DNA of 64,000 nt. Origin: an uncultured Nioella sp. Its GTDB lineage: Bacteria > Pseudomonadota > Alphaproteobacteria > Rhodobacterales > Rhodobacteraceae. This document shows positions 52,995 through 63,245 of this stretch, piece after piece (position 1 is the stretch's first letter; every line of letters begins with the position of its first letter). Below the pieces are notes generated by a model. The model was not told the DNA's origin, did not search any database, and was given only the letters and a program-made list of their open reading frames with translations. The translations under genes were made by a program, and so were the position numbers. The stretch covers positions 620,001 to 684,000 of the forward strand of contig CANMJH010000001.1 of assembly GCA_947498125.1 (NCBI GenBank). The letters run 5' to 3'.

Positions 52995-54005
52995 ATGACA
53001 CCTAAGTCAGAGATCTTTACCGTTGCGGTCGCAGGCTTTGGCTGGTGGGGACGACATATCGTTAAGCGGCTGAAAGATATTGAAGAAATCAATGTCATCG
53101 TCGTTATCGAACCCTTTGAGGGAAACCATGATGACATCCGCGCAGAAGGGCCCGAGCCGATCAGCACATTCGATGACGTGTTGTCCCGCCCCGAGATTGA
53201 CGCGGTCATTCTGACGACACCAAACACTGTTCATGAAGAGCAAGTCACGAAATGTGCGGCTGCGGGCAAGCATGTTTTCTGCGAAAAACCGCTTGGGTTA
53301 ACGGGCGCAAGTGCCCGCCGTTCTGTCGAGGCTTGTATCGCTGCAGGCGTCACACTTGGCATGGGACATGAGCGCCGGTTTGAGCCCGGCCTTGAGGCAT
53401 TGAAAGAGGCGATTGATAAGGGCGAGCTTGGCACAATCATGCATGCTGAGGCGGCCTTTAGTCATGACAAATTGATCGGTGTTCCGGCCGGTGATTGGCG
53501 CACCTCGAAAGAAGTGTGCCCGGCCGCGGGTATGACCGCAATGGGCATTCACCTGACGGATTTGCTGATTTCTTATTTCGGCCGTGTCAAAACCGTTCAG
53601 GCCATGACAGCGCGGCGTGCATTGGATTGGGAAACCGGCGATCTTGTGACCGTTCAGCTTGGGTTTGAGGCCGGGATGACTGCAACGCTGAGCGCTGTTC
53701 TCTACACGCCGCATTTCATCCGTATGCATGTCTTTGGAACAGATAAGTGGATCGAAGTGCGCAACGATACCCATCCCGACACGCCCGGCGGCAAGGTCAG
53801 CTATGTTGAAGCCGTTACCGGACAGGATCACAAAGAAACGACGTTTGAATGGACCGATGCCGTTGTGGCCAATCTCAGCTCTTTCCGCGAGGCGTGTTTG
53901 GGGATTAAACCCTACCGCTTTAGCCATGAAGAGATGATCCATAATATCGAAGTTCTAGAAGCGATTGCGCAATCAGCGGAAGAGCGCGAGACCGTGCACC
54001 TCTAA
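52995..54005 (+). CDS. Gfo/Idh/MocA-family oxidoreductase 2
   Basis: The 336-residue dehydrogenase starts FTVAVAGFGWWGRHIVKRLK (Rossmann), then VILTTPNTVHEEQVTKCAAA, the FCEKPLGLTGASARRS motif with the catalytic Lys, GHERRFEPGLEALKEAIDKG and the C-terminal sheet domain. It resembles the first Gfo/Idh gene only in the shared fold, so it probably acts on a different substrate. AAGGGGGG precedes the ATG. It heads a plus-strand group with an AEC carrier and an AhpD-like gene. Confidence 0.86.
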   Translation: MTPKSEIFTVAVAGFGWWGRHIVKRLKDIEEINVIVVIEPFEGNHDDIRAEGPEPISTFDDVLSRPEIDAVILTTPNTVHEEQVTKCAAAGKHVFCEKPLGLTGASARRSVEACIAAGVTLGMGHERRFEPGLEALKEAIDKGELGTIMHAEAAFSHDKLIGVPAGDWRTSKEVCPAAGMTAMGIHLTDLLISYFGRVKTVQAMTARRALDWETGDLVTVQLGFEAGMTATLSAVLYTPHFIRMHVFGTDKWIEVRNDTHPDTPGGKVSYVEAVTGQDHKETTFEWTDAVVANLSSFREACLGIKPYRFSHEEMIHNIEVLEAIAQSAEERETVHL

Positions 54006-54027
54006 TTCGGCTTGAAACCGGAAATAC

Positions 54028-54061
54028 AGGTTTTGTCCCGTTGGATTTCCGGGCAAAACCT
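54028..54061 (+). terminator. Hairpin after the second Gfo/Idh gene
   Basis: AGGTTTTG/CAAAACCT (54028-54035 with 54054-54061) stacks on CCCG/CGGG across a one-base bulge. No T tract. It may end or attenuate transcription before the carrier gene. Confidence 0.55.
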
Positions 54062-54168
54062 TATACCCCAACCTCAAGAGCGAGAGGGCGCGTCCATCGC
54101 GCCCCTTTGCCGTCTGAAAGCCCTGCTCATTTTGTGCCGAGCCGCCTTGAAAGAGAAGCGAATTTGCA

Positions 54169-55089
54169 ATGTTCGATGTAACCATCCTTCGCGAGATCTT
54201 GGGCGTTTTGGCGCCCGTTGCTTTGATCGTTTGCATCGGGTTTTGGTTGGAAAAGACAACGGACATTATCGTAACCAAACAACTGAGCACGCTTGTAATG
54301 ACCGTGGGCACGCCGGCGCTGGTGTTTTCGAGCCTGACAAGAACCGCCCTGCCATTTGATGAGTTGATGAGCGTCTCAGCAGGGGCGCTTTGTGCCACTG
54401 GCATTGCGACAATCATTGCGCTTTTGGTGATTTGGATTGGGAAATTTGAAGTGCGGACCTATCTGGCCCCGCTCACCATGCCCAATTCCGGTAATCTAGG
54501 ATTGCCCTTGGTGTTGCTCGCCTTTGGTCAGGATGGTCTTGCGATTGGCATCTCGTTTTTCTTTGTCGTCGCCATCATTCAATATACGGCCATTCCAATT
54601 GTCGTAACCGGTTCATTCTCGCTTAAACGTTTGGTGAAGGAGCCTCTTATCTGGGGCGTGATCGGGGCGCTTGCGTTTAAATCCACCGAAGCCCCCGTGC
54701 CGCAGGTGATTGACAACACAACGGAAATCTTAGGCGGCATGATGATCCCTATCATGTTGATCTTGCTTGGATCGTCTATCGCGCGCCTGAAAATTGCGGA
54801 TATGAAAGTGGCTACATTCATGGCCTTTGTCCGACTGTTCGCAGGGCTTATCGGGGGTGTTGGCGCGGTGCTTCTTCTGGGGCTGACAGGCCCAACGGCT
54901 GGTGCTGTTTTCCTGCTGGCGGCGATGCCGTCCGCTGTTGTCTGTTACGTCATCGCACAGCGCTATGAGCAAGAGCCCGAAAAGGTTGCGAGCCTTGTTG
55001 TATCCTCGACTTTTCTTATTCTGTTGGTGCTGCCGGTCCTTATCTGGGTGGCTATCCATATCGCGGACGGGTCACTCTTCGCCCCATAA
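54169..55089 (+). CDS. AEC (auxin efflux carrier) family transporter
   Basis: The 306-residue protein has about ten membrane helices. It opens with a hydrophobic stretch (ILGVLAPVALIVCIGFWLEK), has APLTMPNSGNLGLPLVLLAF in the middle and AMPSAVVCYVIAQRYEQEPE near the end, as in bacterial AEC carriers such as MdcF-like malonate transporters. It would export or import small carboxylates. Its position in a sugar-acid region agrees. Confidence 0.85.
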   Translation: MFDVTILREILGVLAPVALIVCIGFWLEKTTDIIVTKQLSTLVMTVGTPALVFSSLTRTALPFDELMSVSAGALCATGIATIIALLVIWIGKFEVRTYLAPLTMPNSGNLGLPLVLLAFGQDGLAIGISFFFVVAIIQYTAIPIVVTGSFSLKRLVKEPLIWGVIGALAFKSTEAPVPQVIDNTTEILGGMMIPIMLILLGSSIARLKIADMKVATFMAFVRLFAGLIGGVGAVLLLGLTGPTAGAVFLLAAMPSAVVCYVIAQRYEQEPEKVASLVVSSTFLILLVLPVLIWVAIHIADGSLFAP

Positions 55090-55184
55090 TGAAACCTTAT
55101 GGACCTCATGAATAACCATGTTTTCGCCGAAAACGGTCTTGGTGCTACAGTTTCCCAAATTTCATCTTGGGAGGAGACCGAGGA

Positions 55185-55865
55185 ATGTCGCAAAGATTGT
55201 CTGGCTTAAGCCACGAGGACGCCACAGGAACCGCAAAGCTGGTTTTTGAAGGATCGGATCAGTTTTTGGGCCGCACGGCCAATTTGCAGCGTATTCTTGC
55301 CACCCACAGCCCCTATCTGGCGCGCTGGTTTGGCGGGCTTGTTGCGGCTGTTCGCCAGCCCGATCTTGGGGCGCAAAGCGAAAGCCGTCTGCGCGCGCTG
55401 GCCTGCATCAAAACCTCGATGGCCAACGCCTGTAAATATTGCACCGCCCATACATCGACCTTCGGGCAAGGGCTTGGCATTTCGAACGAAGAGCTGGAAG
55501 CGATGCTGGATGACAGTTATAAAACCAGCCCTCTTTTCGACGCGCGTGACCGCGCCGCAATTGCGTGGTCCGAAGCGATGACCCTGAACACGGCTGCCAC
55601 CAACAAAGACGTTTGGGCAGCGATGAAGGCAAATTTCAACGATAACGAAATTGTCGAAATTTCTATGGCAAGCGCGCTGTTCAACATGATCAACCGCTTG
55701 AATGACAGCTTCTGGACCGAACTGGAAACCGAAGAATATAACCAGAAACAGTGGAATGCGGTTGAGGGTCTGAAGGTCGAGGATATCGAAGCCTTCGCTT
55801 CCCAATTCGCCGTTGTCGGCGCGGCCGAGCGTGCAGAAGGCAATGTTGCGACGGCTGCTGAATAA
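55185..55865 (+). CDS. Carboxymuconolactone decarboxylase/AhpD-like protein
   Basis: The 226-residue protein carries the AhpD-type redox motif in TSMANACKYCTAHTSTFG (CxxC with a following His). It has an acidic C-terminal tail. Members are peroxidase partners or decarboxylases; the CxxC suggests a redox role. The start is the ATG at 55185, with AGGA directly before and GGGAGG farther upstream. It ends at a hairpin and is convergent with the ManD-type gene. Confidence 0.82.
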   Translation: MSQRLSGLSHEDATGTAKLVFEGSDQFLGRTANLQRILATHSPYLARWFGGLVAAVRQPDLGAQSESRLRALACIKTSMANACKYCTAHTSTFGQGLGISNEELEAMLDDSYKTSPLFDARDRAAIAWSEAMTLNTAATNKDVWAAMKANFNDNEIVEISMASALFNMINRLNDSFWTELETEEYNQKQWNAVEGLKVEDIEAFASQFAVVGAAERAEGNVATAAE

Positions 55866-55887
55866 GCGCCTGCGCCCTTCATTTTTT

Positions 55888-55917
55888 CGGCCAGGCAGAG
55901 AAGACTTTGCCTGGCCG
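55888..55917. terminator. Shared hairpin between convergent genes
   Basis: CGGCCAGGCA (55888-55897) pairs perfectly with TGCCTGGCCG (55908-55917), 10-nt loop. It is flanked by T6 on the left of the plus strand only, so it lacks a classical T tract in either direction but sits exactly between two converging transcripts. Confidence 0.6.
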
Positions 55918-55940
55918 TTCAGTTTAGGGGATACCCGGGT

Positions 55941-57167
55941 TTAGTAGTTCCAAATCGTGCCGTCTTCGAGGCGCACAACCGGGTGACTGCCGGGTTTGTA
56001 GCTATAGCGCTCAACCTCTTTTTCATCAAAATCCACACCAAGCCCCGGCGCATCGCTGACGTAAAATAGACCGCCTTCCATCTTATGCTCGGAGGGGAAA
56101 AGCGCGTCACATTCAGGCGTGCCAAGGACAAGATATTCTTGGATACCAAAGTTCGGCGCCCATGCGTTCAGATGGGCTTGGGCGGCCATGGAAATTGGCG
56201 AATGGCTGGGCGCGCCGTGAAAGCCCGTCCGCACGTTATGCAGTCCCGCCAGATCCACAATCCGCTTCACATGCGTGATCCCGCCCGCATAAGTGACGGC
56301 CACACGGATGAAGTCGATCATGTTGTTTTCAATCAATTTGTTGCATTCCCAGACCGAGTTAAACACCTCACCAATTGCAATCGGCACAGTGGAATGCTGG
56401 CGGATCATGTTCAGGGCGTCCTGATCTTCGGCAGGGGTTGGGTCTTCCAGCCAAAAGAGCTTTACAGGCTCCACCTCTTTGGCAAATTCAGCCGCCTCGC
56501 GCGGGGTCAGGCGATGGTGAACGTCGTGCAGGATTTTCAAGTCCGGGCCAAACCGCGCCCGGATTTCCGCCAAAGCGCCCGGCATATATTGCATGTATTT
56601 ATCCGTGTCCCACACTTCAATTTTGGGGCGGATACCACTGAAATCACTCATGAAATTCTTCACGTCACCCTTCTTTTCGGGCACCGCGTAGCTGGCTGAT
56701 GGCATGCCGGGAATACCGCATTGCACCCGCACGGCCTTATAGCCTTGCTCAACGTAATACGACACCGAGTCCATCAGATCCTCAAGATCTGCGCCAGTGG
56801 CATGGGCGTATACCAAGGCCCCTTCGCGGCTTTTGCCGCCAAACAGTTGATAAAGCGGCATATTCGCGAGTTTGCCCTTGATGTCCCACAGCGCCATATC
56901 AATGGCCCCGAAGGCGGCCATCGCGATTGGGCCGCGCCGAAAATAGGCTCCGCGATAGAAGAATTGCCAGATATCCTCGCTGTTGCGGGGATCCATGCCG
57001 ATCAGATTGGGAATGAGGTATTTTTCCAAATATTCCGCGGGCATCGTCTCGCGGTTATTGAGAGTCCCGTCACCCAAACCATAAACCCCGGCATCGGTCA
57101 TAATCTTTAGTGTGACATAGTTCTTGCCCGGACCGCCCACAAAGACTTTTGCATCAGTAATTTTCAT
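55941..57167 (-). CDS. manD: ManD-type sugar-acid dehydratase (enolase superfamily)
   Basis: The 408-residue protein has an enolase N-cap (ITDAKVFVGGPGKNYVTLKI) and barrel motifs of the ManD/RspA group: DLKILHDVHHRLTP (metal Asp and the His pair), VKLFWLEDPTPAEDQ (metal Glu), PIAIGEVFNSVWEC (metal Glu) and RTGFHGAPSHSPISMAAQAH. Known members dehydrate D-mannonate or D-gluconate to 2-keto-3-deoxy acids; some are very slow. It is the last gene of the long minus-strand operon. The substrate is a sugar acid by inference. Confidence 0.85.
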   Translation of the reverse strand: MKITDAKVFVGGPGKNYVTLKIMTDAGVYGLGDGTLNNRETMPAEYLEKYLIPNLIGMDPRNSEDIWQFFYRGAYFRRGPIAMAAFGAIDMALWDIKGKLANMPLYQLFGGKSREGALVYAHATGADLEDLMDSVSYYVEQGYKAVRVQCGIPGMPSASYAVPEKKGDVKNFMSDFSGIRPKIEVWDTDKYMQYMPGALAEIRARFGPDLKILHDVHHRLTPREAAEFAKEVEPVKLFWLEDPTPAEDQDALNMIRQHSTVPIAIGEVFNSVWECNKLIENNMIDFIRVAVTYAGGITHVKRIVDLAGLHNVRTGFHGAPSHSPISMAAQAHLNAWAPNFGIQEYLVLGTPECDALFPSEHKMEGGLFYVSDAPGLGVDFDEKEVERYSYKPGSHPVVRLEDGTIWNY

Positions 57168-57277
57168 TAGGGAGATCCTTTTCTTTTGCTTCGGAATGAA
57201 GACGTTTTGACAGGTGTTGCGGCCACCTGCAAATGCTGGCGGCCGCATGGCTTTAGGTTGTCCCGGCGCAAGCCGCG

Positions 57278-58783
57278 TTATTGCAGATCGTCCGGCAAAA
57301 GCGCGTCCGGGATGTTTTGATAGCTAACCGGGCGCAGGAACCGGCGGATGGACAACGTACCGACCGAGGTTGCGCCGAAATTGGTCGAAGCCGGGTAGGG
57401 CCCGCCATGAACCATTGCGTCACAAACCTCGACCCCGGTTGGAAACCCATTGGCAAGAACGCGCCCCGCTTTACGTTCCAGCACTGGCATCAGTTTACGG
57501 CCCAGATCAGTATCGCCCTGATCAAGGTGAAGAGTGCAGGTCAATTGTCCGGTCAGCGATGCGGCCACTGCCAGCATTTCATCGGCATCCTTTGCAACAA
57601 CGATCATGCCAAGGGGGCCGAACACCTCTTCGCCAAGATCTGAATTGGCCAACCATTCGGCGCCGGTTGTTGCGAAAAGATAGGGCGTGGCGCTGCGCAG
57701 GTCGCAAGTGGTGGTCAGGACATCCTGAACGCCTTTCGTGCCAGCAACCCGGTCGCGTCCATCATGAAAGGCTTTGGCAATTCCGCCCGTCAGCATTGTT
57801 TGCGCGCCAATTTCGGTCAGGGCGTCTTTTGCAGCATTGGTAAATGCGGTCGCTTCCGACCCTTCGATAACCACAGCAACACCGGGATTGGTGCAAAACT
57901 GGCCTGCGCCCATTGTCAGAGATCCCGCCCATGCCGCGCCAATTGCCGCCCCACGTGCAGATAATGCGGCGGGCAAAAGGAACATCGGATTGATAGAGCC
58001 CAATTCGCCAAAGAATGGGATGGGCTCAGGGCGCGCCGCACATAGATCGAACAGCGCCCGCCCGCCCCAAAGCGATCCGGTAAAGCCGACGGCCTTAATC
58101 AGCGGATGCTGGACGATGGCTTGGCCAACAGCGCGATTGCCGCCTTGGATTTGGCTAAAGACGCCCGGGTGAATGCCGCAAAATTTGATGGCCTCGCTGA
58201 TGGCCTGCGCCACAAGATCAGAGGTGCCGGGATGGGCCGAATGGCCTTTGACCACGACAGGGCAGCCGGCGGCCAGCGCCGCGGCCGTGTCACCGCCTGC
58301 GGTCGAGAACGCCAAGGGGAAATTCGAAGCGCCAAAGACCGCAACCGGGCCGATGGGGCGCTGGATCATCCGCAAATCGGGACGCGGCAGAGGCGCGCGA
58401 TCGGGCAGGGCGGCATCATGGCGACGGTCAAGGTAACCGCCAGCCTCAATATGATCGGCAAACAACTTAAGCTGGCCAGTTGTCCGCCCGCGCTCGCCAA
58501 TAAGGCGCGCTTCAGGAAGACCCGTTTCTTTGGTGCCAATGGCCGTGATCTCATCGCCCAGCTTGTCGATTTCCTCGGCAATCCGCCGCAAAAAGGCGGC
58601 GCGTTCTGTTCGGCTGGAATAGCCGTAAGTAACGAAGGCCTCTTCTGCGGCGATGCAGGCCTGATCCACCAATTCGGGCGAGCCCACAGCAAAGCTGTCT
58701 GGCGCGCCATTTACCGGCTCGTTTTGAAAGCTTTGCTCGGCGCCAATCCATTGGCCCGCGATCAAGTGTTTGCCCATTAACAT
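57278..58783 (-). CDS. 2-oxoglutarate-semialdehyde-type (2,5-dioxovalerate) dehydrogenase
   Basis: The 501-residue aldehyde dehydrogenase is closest in plan to type III KGSADH enzymes. It shows MGKHLIAGQWIGAEQSF at the start, PIGPVAVFGASNFPLAFSTA (nucleotide site), GNRAVGQAIVQHPLIKAVGF, FFGELGSINPMFLLP with the catalytic Glu and TMGAGQFCTNPG with the catalytic Cys. I choose the ATG at 58783 because AAGGGA stands seven bases upstream; two ATGs lie within two codons on either side. It would turn 2-oxoglutarate semialdehyde into 2-oxoglutarate, the last step of several sugar-acid routes. Confidence 0.85.
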   Translation of the reverse strand: MLMGKHLIAGQWIGAEQSFQNEPVNGAPDSFAVGSPELVDQACIAAEEAFVTYGYSSRTERAAFLRRIAEEIDKLGDEITAIGTKETGLPEARLIGERGRTTGQLKLFADHIEAGGYLDRRHDAALPDRAPLPRPDLRMIQRPIGPVAVFGASNFPLAFSTAGGDTAAALAAGCPVVVKGHSAHPGTSDLVAQAISEAIKFCGIHPGVFSQIQGGNRAVGQAIVQHPLIKAVGFTGSLWGGRALFDLCAARPEPIPFFGELGSINPMFLLPAALSARGAAIGAAWAGSLTMGAGQFCTNPGVAVVIEGSEATAFTNAAKDALTEIGAQTMLTGGIAKAFHDGRDRVAGTKGVQDVLTTTCDLRSATPYLFATTGAEWLANSDLGEEVFGPLGMIVVAKDADEMLAVAASLTGQLTCTLHLDQGDTDLGRKLMPVLERKAGRVLANGFPTGVEVCDAMVHGGPYPASTNFGATSVGTLSIRRFLRPVSYQNIPDALLPDDLQ

Positions 58784-58824
58784 GCTCATGTCCCTTATTT
58801 CGAACTCATCATTAAGTTCTGGCG

Positions 58825-59535
58825 TTATCGGCCGTTGGCTTTGCGCCATTCGGCAAATTTATCCAGAGTTTCTGGTTTGGTTGCAGGATAAAGCCCAATA
58901 ATCGTCGCGCCGTTTTTGACTTCATCGGTGACGAAATCTTCAAAGGCGGTCATCTCATGGGCTTCTTCTGCGACTTCATCGGCCAAATGTGCCGGGATGA
59001 TAAAGACGCCCTCATTGTCGCCAACCACAATGTCGCCGGGCCATACCGCAACGTCACCACATCCGATAGGCACATCAATGTCCAGCGCCTGATGCAGCGT
59101 TAAGTTGGTTGGGGCAGACGGGCGGCTGTGATAGGATGGAATGTCCAGCTCGGCAATTTCGGGGCTGTCGCGAAAGCCGCCATCTGTGACTACGCCTGCA
59201 ACGCCGCGCTTCATCAACCGTGTGATCAGGATGCCACCAGCCGAGGCTGCGCGGGCATCTTTGCGGCTGTCCATCACCATTACGGCGCCGGGCGGGCACG
59301 CCTCAACTGCGGCGCGTTGGGGATGTTCAGGATTGCGGAACACTTCAAGCTGGTTGAGGTCTTCACGCGCCGGAATATACCGCAAGGTAAAGGCTGGCCC
59401 TACCATGTTGCGGCCCTTTTGCGACAAGGGTCTGACGTCTTGAATAAATTGGTTTCTCAGACCCCGTTTGTACAAGGCCGTGCACAACGTCGCGCAACTG
59501 ACCTTTGATAGTTTCTCTTTGGTTTCCGGTTTCAT
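58825..59535 (-). CDS. RraA-like / HMG-aldolase family protein
   Basis: The 236-residue protein shows KLSKVSCATLCTALYKRGLR, PGAVMVMDSRKDARAASAGG, GVAGVVTDGGFRDSPEIAEL and GCGDVAVWPGDIVVGDNEGV, the metal and oxoacid-binding features of the RraA/HMG aldolase fold (COG0684). Members act as 4-hydroxy-4-methyl-2-oxoglutarate aldolases or as aldolases and dehydratases in sugar-acid catabolism; ribonuclease inhibition is a function of only some. Position before KGSADH and ManD suggests a catabolic role here. GGAGG precedes the ATG at 59535. Confidence 0.8.
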   Translation of the reverse strand: MKPETKEKLSKVSCATLCTALYKRGLRNQFIQDVRPLSQKGRNMVGPAFTLRYIPAREDLNQLEVFRNPEHPQRAAVEACPPGAVMVMDSRKDARAASAGGILITRLMKRGVAGVVTDGGFRDSPEIAELDIPSYHSRPSAPTNLTLHQALDIDVPIGCGDVAVWPGDIVVGDNEGVFIIPAHLADEVAEEAHEMTAFEDFVTDEVKNGATIIGLYPATKPETLDKFAEWRKANGR

Positions 59536-59605
59536 GAGCAAACTCCTCCATATTTCTTTTTACTTTGGTCGACCGGGTCGCCGGGAAAATGGCGCCCCAA
59601 AATTG

Positions 59606-60658
59606 CTAGGCCGAGTGTTCTTTTGCGTTGTGACGAAGTGACGAGATCAGCGCCAAACCGATCAGTCCGATGCCGATCAGGCCGGTGATCAATTCCGGGA
59701 CATGGACCAGTGATTGAGCGAACATGACGCAAGCAAGAGCAAGGATCGAATAAAACGCCCCGTGCTCCAGATAACGAAACTGGTTCAACGTGCCGCGCTC
59801 GACCAGCATGATGGTCATCGAGCGCACATACATCGCGCCCACGCCCAGTCCGATGGCGATGAGAAAGATGTTTTTCGTGAGAGCAAAGGCCCCAATAACC
59901 CCATCAAAGGAAAAGCTGGCATCCAGCACTTCAAGATAGAGAAACGCGCCCAGCCCGCCAGATGCCGTGACGGTCTTGGCGCTGCTGGCGGCGTCCAGAA
60001 CATGGCTCAGCATGTCGACGGCCAGAAAGCAGACCAGTCCAAGAATGGCCGCATAAAGAAAACTTGATTGTTGTGCTTCTGATTGCGCGGACACGAAAGC
60101 AAGAATGATCACCAGTACAATGGCAATCTCAAGCCCGCGAACAGATCCGCATTTTGCAAGGCTCTGCTCAAGCGAGTGCACCCAATGCACGTCCTTTTCG
60201 AGGTCAATAAAATAGCTGAGCGCGACCATCATCAGAAAAGTGCCGCCGAAGGCCGCAATCGAGATATGCGCGTCCTCGATGATATGGGCATATTCGTCAG
60301 GATTGGTAACGGCCAGTTCAACAGCCTCAATCGGGCCAATGCGCGCGGCAACGGCGACGATCGCTACGGGAAAAACAATTCGCATCCCAAAGACCGCAAT
60401 CAAGATGCCCCAAGTGAGAAACCGCCTTTGCCATTCGGGCGTCATCAGCTTCAGCTTATTGGCATTCACAATGGCATTGTCGAAGGATAACGAGATTTCC
60501 AACGCCGAAAGCACGGCGCAAATCATCAGGAAAGACAAGGCGCCGGATAACCCGCCATCCGTGATCCACCCCAGCCAAAAAGACAGGGCCAAACCCAAGG
60601 CGGTTACAAGAAATGGCCAGAAGAAATACCGAGAGAGGGGCATAGGTGATCTTTCCAT
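59606..60658 (-). CDS. DUF475/TerC-like membrane protein
   Basis: The 350-residue protein has about nine membrane helices and the TerC-like motifs SALEISLSFDNAIVNANKLK (about residues 51-70) and LDASFSFDGVIGAFALTKN (about residue 230). TerC relatives handle metal ions, notably manganese, during protein export. Its ATG overlaps the stop codon of the upstream ABC ATPase gene (TAATG), so it is translationally coupled to a peptide-class ABC transporter, an unusual setting. An ATG five codons later is an alternative start. Confidence 0.83.
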   Translation of the reverse strand: MERSPMPLSRYFFWPFLVTALGLALSFWLGWITDGGLSGALSFLMICAVLSALEISLSFDNAIVNANKLKLMTPEWQRRFLTWGILIAVFGMRIVFPVAIVAVAARIGPIEAVELAVTNPDEYAHIIEDAHISIAAFGGTFLMMVALSYFIDLEKDVHWVHSLEQSLAKCGSVRGLEIAIVLVIILAFVSAQSEAQQSSFLYAAILGLVCFLAVDMLSHVLDAASSAKTVTASGGLGAFLYLEVLDASFSFDGVIGAFALTKNIFLIAIGLGVGAMYVRSMTIMLVERGTLNQFRYLEHGAFYSILALACVMFAQSLVHVPELITGLIGIGLIGLALISSLRHNAKEHSA

Positions 60659-62316
60659 TATCTTGCCGCGTCCGGGTCGGCCTGAATATCCATCAACAGC
60701 GTTTTGCGTTCGGCGCGGCGAAGGGCCTGCACCTCTGGATCAGGCTCAAGGCTGGCTGCCAAAAGGGCCTTTGTGTAGGTCTGAACCGGATGCGCAAAGA
60801 TGGTTTCTGTATCGCCGGTTTCCACGATCCTGCCTGCCTGCATAACGATCACGCGGTCTGCGAAATCACGCACGACCGGCAGGTCATGGGCGATAAACAT
60901 GAACGAGATATTCATCGTGTCACGCAGGTCATTCAAAAGAGCGATCACTTGCGCTTGAATTGAGACATCGAGGGCCGACACAGCCTCGTCGCAGACGATC
61001 ATTTTCGGCTCTAGCGCCAAGGCGCGGGCAATCGCGATGCGCTGGCGCTGTCCGCCGGAAAACTGATGAGGGTATCGATGGGCGTGTTCTGGCAGCAATC
61101 CAACTTTCGTCAGCAATTCCGAAACGCGGGCGCGCCATGCGTCCTTTGGCAAGATCTCGGGGTGGATCGCCCATGCTTCAGAAATAATTTGGTAAATCGT
61201 CATGCGCGGGTTCAGCGATTGAGTAGGGTCCTGAAACACCATCTGAATGTCCCGCCGCATGTCGTAAAGCTCGCGCTCGGTCAGCGAAAAAAGGTCCCGG
61301 CCTTTATACATCGCTGTTCCGCCAGATGGCTCTTGCAAGCGCAGAAGTGTCTTCGCGAGGGTCGATTTCCCGGACCCGCTTTCGCCCACGACGGCAACAA
61401 CTTCGCCCGGCATGACATGGAAACTGGCATCGGTCAGAGCTTCAACTGCGCCATAGCGTTTGCTGAGATGTTGAACCTGCAAAAGCGGTTCATCCTCCGG
61501 CGTAATATCGGGAACGGATTTTAACGGCGCTTTGCCGGGCGCGGCCGCAATCAAGCGTTTGGTGTAATCGTTTTGGGGGTCTTTATAAACGCTTGCGGCA
61601 GTTCCGGTTTCGACAATCTCGCCCTTATTCATCACCACCACGCGATCGGCGGTTTCAGCAACGACGCCAAGGTCATGCGTGATCAGCAAAAGCCCCATAC
61701 CGGTTTCTTCCTGAAGCTCTTCAAGCAGCGACAGGATTTGGGCCTGCACAGTGACATCAAGCGCCGTGGTCGGCTCATCGGCAATAAGAATGTCGGGTTT
61801 CATCCCAAGCGCCATTGCAATCATTATCCGTTGGCGTTGCCCGCCCGAAAATTGATGCGGATAGGCATTCATTTTGGCTTCGGCATCGGGAATGCCGACG
61901 CGGTGCATAAGGTCCAAAGCGCGCGCATCGGCTTTTGCGTTGGGCACCCCATGCACGCGCATGGCCTCGGAGATTTGCCAGCCGACTTTGTAAACCGGAT
62001 TGAGATGGGCCAGCGGATCCTGAAAGATCATTGCTATTTTGCGGCCATTGATCTGGCGGCGTTCATCGCGGGGCAGATCCAAAAGGTTCTGTCCGTCATA
62101 TTTGATGCTGCCCTCGGTGATGTAGCCCGGCGGCGTATCAATCAAGTTCATAATGGCCGAAGCCGAGACAGATTTTCCAGAGCCACTTTCGCCAAGGATG
62201 GCCAGCGTTTCGCCGCGATCCAAGTGAAAGCTGACATCGCGCACCGCATGAACGCGGCCCTGCACGGTGTGGAATTCAACCGAAAGGTTATTCACCTCTA
62301 ACAAACGGTTAGTCAT
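60658..62316 (-). CDS. Fused double ATP-binding protein of a peptide-class ABC transporter (DppD-DppF type)
   Basis: The 552-residue protein is two complete ABC ATPases joined end to end. First: Walker [16 protein letters not shown] (about residue 39), [35 protein letters not shown]. Second: [50 protein letters not shown]. Between them lies the oligopeptide-type zinc-finger-free linker. This is the DppDF fusion plan seen with PepT-type permeases. The start at 62316 follows AAGGAAAA and overlaps the permease stop by eight bases. Confidence 0.9.
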   Translation of the reverse strand: MTNRLLEVNNLSVEFHTVQGRVHAVRDVSFHLDRGETLAILGESGSGKSVSASAIMNLIDTPPGYITEGSIKYDGQNLLDLPRDERRQINGRKIAMIFQDPLAHLNPVYKVGWQISEAMRVHGVPNAKADARALDLMHRVGIPDAEAKMNAYPHQFSGGQRQRIMIAMALGMKPDILIADEPTTALDVTVQAQILSLLEELQEETGMGLLLITHDLGVVAETADRVVVMNKGEIVETGTAASVYKDPQNDYTKRLIAAAPGKAPLKSVPDITPEDEPLLQVQHLSKRYGAVEALTDASFHVMPGEVVAVVGESGSGKSTLAKTLLRLQEPSGGTAMYKGRDLFSLTERELYDMRRDIQMVFQDPTQSLNPRMTIYQIISEAWAIHPEILPKDAWRARVSELLTKVGLLPEHAHRYPHQFSGGQRQRIAIARALALEPKMIVCDEAVSALDVSIQAQVIALLNDLRDTMNISFMFIAHDLPVVRDFADRVIVMQAGRIVETGDTETIFAHPVQTYTKALLAASLEPDPEVQALRRAERKTLLMDIQADPDAAR

Positions 62317-63241
62317 TGGTTTTCCTTCCAATCTCAAGGCGCCAGCGTTGCACGGGGTCAAGCGCGGTCCGCATCCAGATCGACAAAAGGTTCAGGGACA
62401 TTGTGGTCAGAATGATCGCAAGACCGGGCCAGAAGGCCAGCCACCAGGCTTGCACCAGATAGGGACGGCCTTGGGCCACCATCAGACCCCAAGTGATGTC
62501 GGGGGGCTGGATGCCAATACCCAGAAATGACAGCGAGCTTTCAGCGAGCATCACGAACGCAAAATCCAGCGTCGCAATAGTGATCAAAGTCGGGATCACC
62601 ATGGGCAGGATATGGCGCAGGATAATGCGCCGCTTTGAGGCGCCCATCACAACCGCCGCTTGCACGAACATCCGCTCGCGCACCTCAAGAACCTCGGCGC
62701 GCGTTGTCCGCAGGTAGACAGGCACGCGTGTTATGGCGAGGACGAGGACCAGATTAAAGATCGATGGCTCCAACATATAGAGCACGATCACAGCCAGCAG
62801 CAGCGACGGGAATGACATGATAATGTCAGCGCCGCGCAAGATCAGATTGCTGGTCCGCGGTGTCGAATAGCCTGCAATAAGCCCCAAGGCGCAGCCAATG
62901 CTGAGCGCGACAAAAACCGAGATGAACGAGATTTGCAGCGTATTGCGAGAGGCGACAAGGATACGGGCCAACATGGACCGGCCAACGGAATCTGTGCCGA
63001 GAAAATTCACCCAGCCATTTTCCATCGACAAGGGCGGGGCGTTACGACCGCGCAAGTTGGGGCGTGTTGCAGCGTCTTCCAGAAAAATGGGGCCAAAGAT
63101 GGCGCTGACGGCCAGGATGATCAGAAAGATCACACCGCAAAGCGCAAATTTATCGGCCATGAGCATGCGATAGATCTGAACCAGCAGCGGGCGAGGTTCG
63201 GCGATCTCGGGCATATCGGATGGGGTAGGGTGGGACGTCAT
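62309..63241 (-). CDS. ABC transporter permease, DppC type
   Basis: The 310-residue inner-membrane protein has the second-permease plan of peptide/nickel ABC importers: an N-terminal helix (KFALCGVIFLIILAVSAIFG), LGTDSVGRSMLARILVASR, IGCALGLIAGYSTPRTSNLI, RGADIIMSFPSLLLAVIVLY and the EAA-like loop MGASKRRIILRHILPMVIPT. Start at 63241 lies just after the stop of the first permease. It forms the operon with the next two genes. Confidence 0.9.
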   Translation of the reverse strand: MTSHPTPSDMPEIAEPRPLLVQIYRMLMADKFALCGVIFLIILAVSAIFGPIFLEDAATRPNLRGRNAPPLSMENGWVNFLGTDSVGRSMLARILVASRNTLQISFISVFVALSIGCALGLIAGYSTPRTSNLILRGADIIMSFPSLLLAVIVLYMLEPSIFNLVLVLAITRVPVYLRTTRAEVLEVRERMFVQAAVVMGASKRRIILRHILPMVIPTLITIATLDFAFVMLAESSLSFLGIGIQPPDITWGLMVAQGRPYLVQAWWLAFWPGLAIILTTMSLNLLSIWMRTALDPVQRWRLEIGRKTND

Positions 63242-63245
63242 AAGA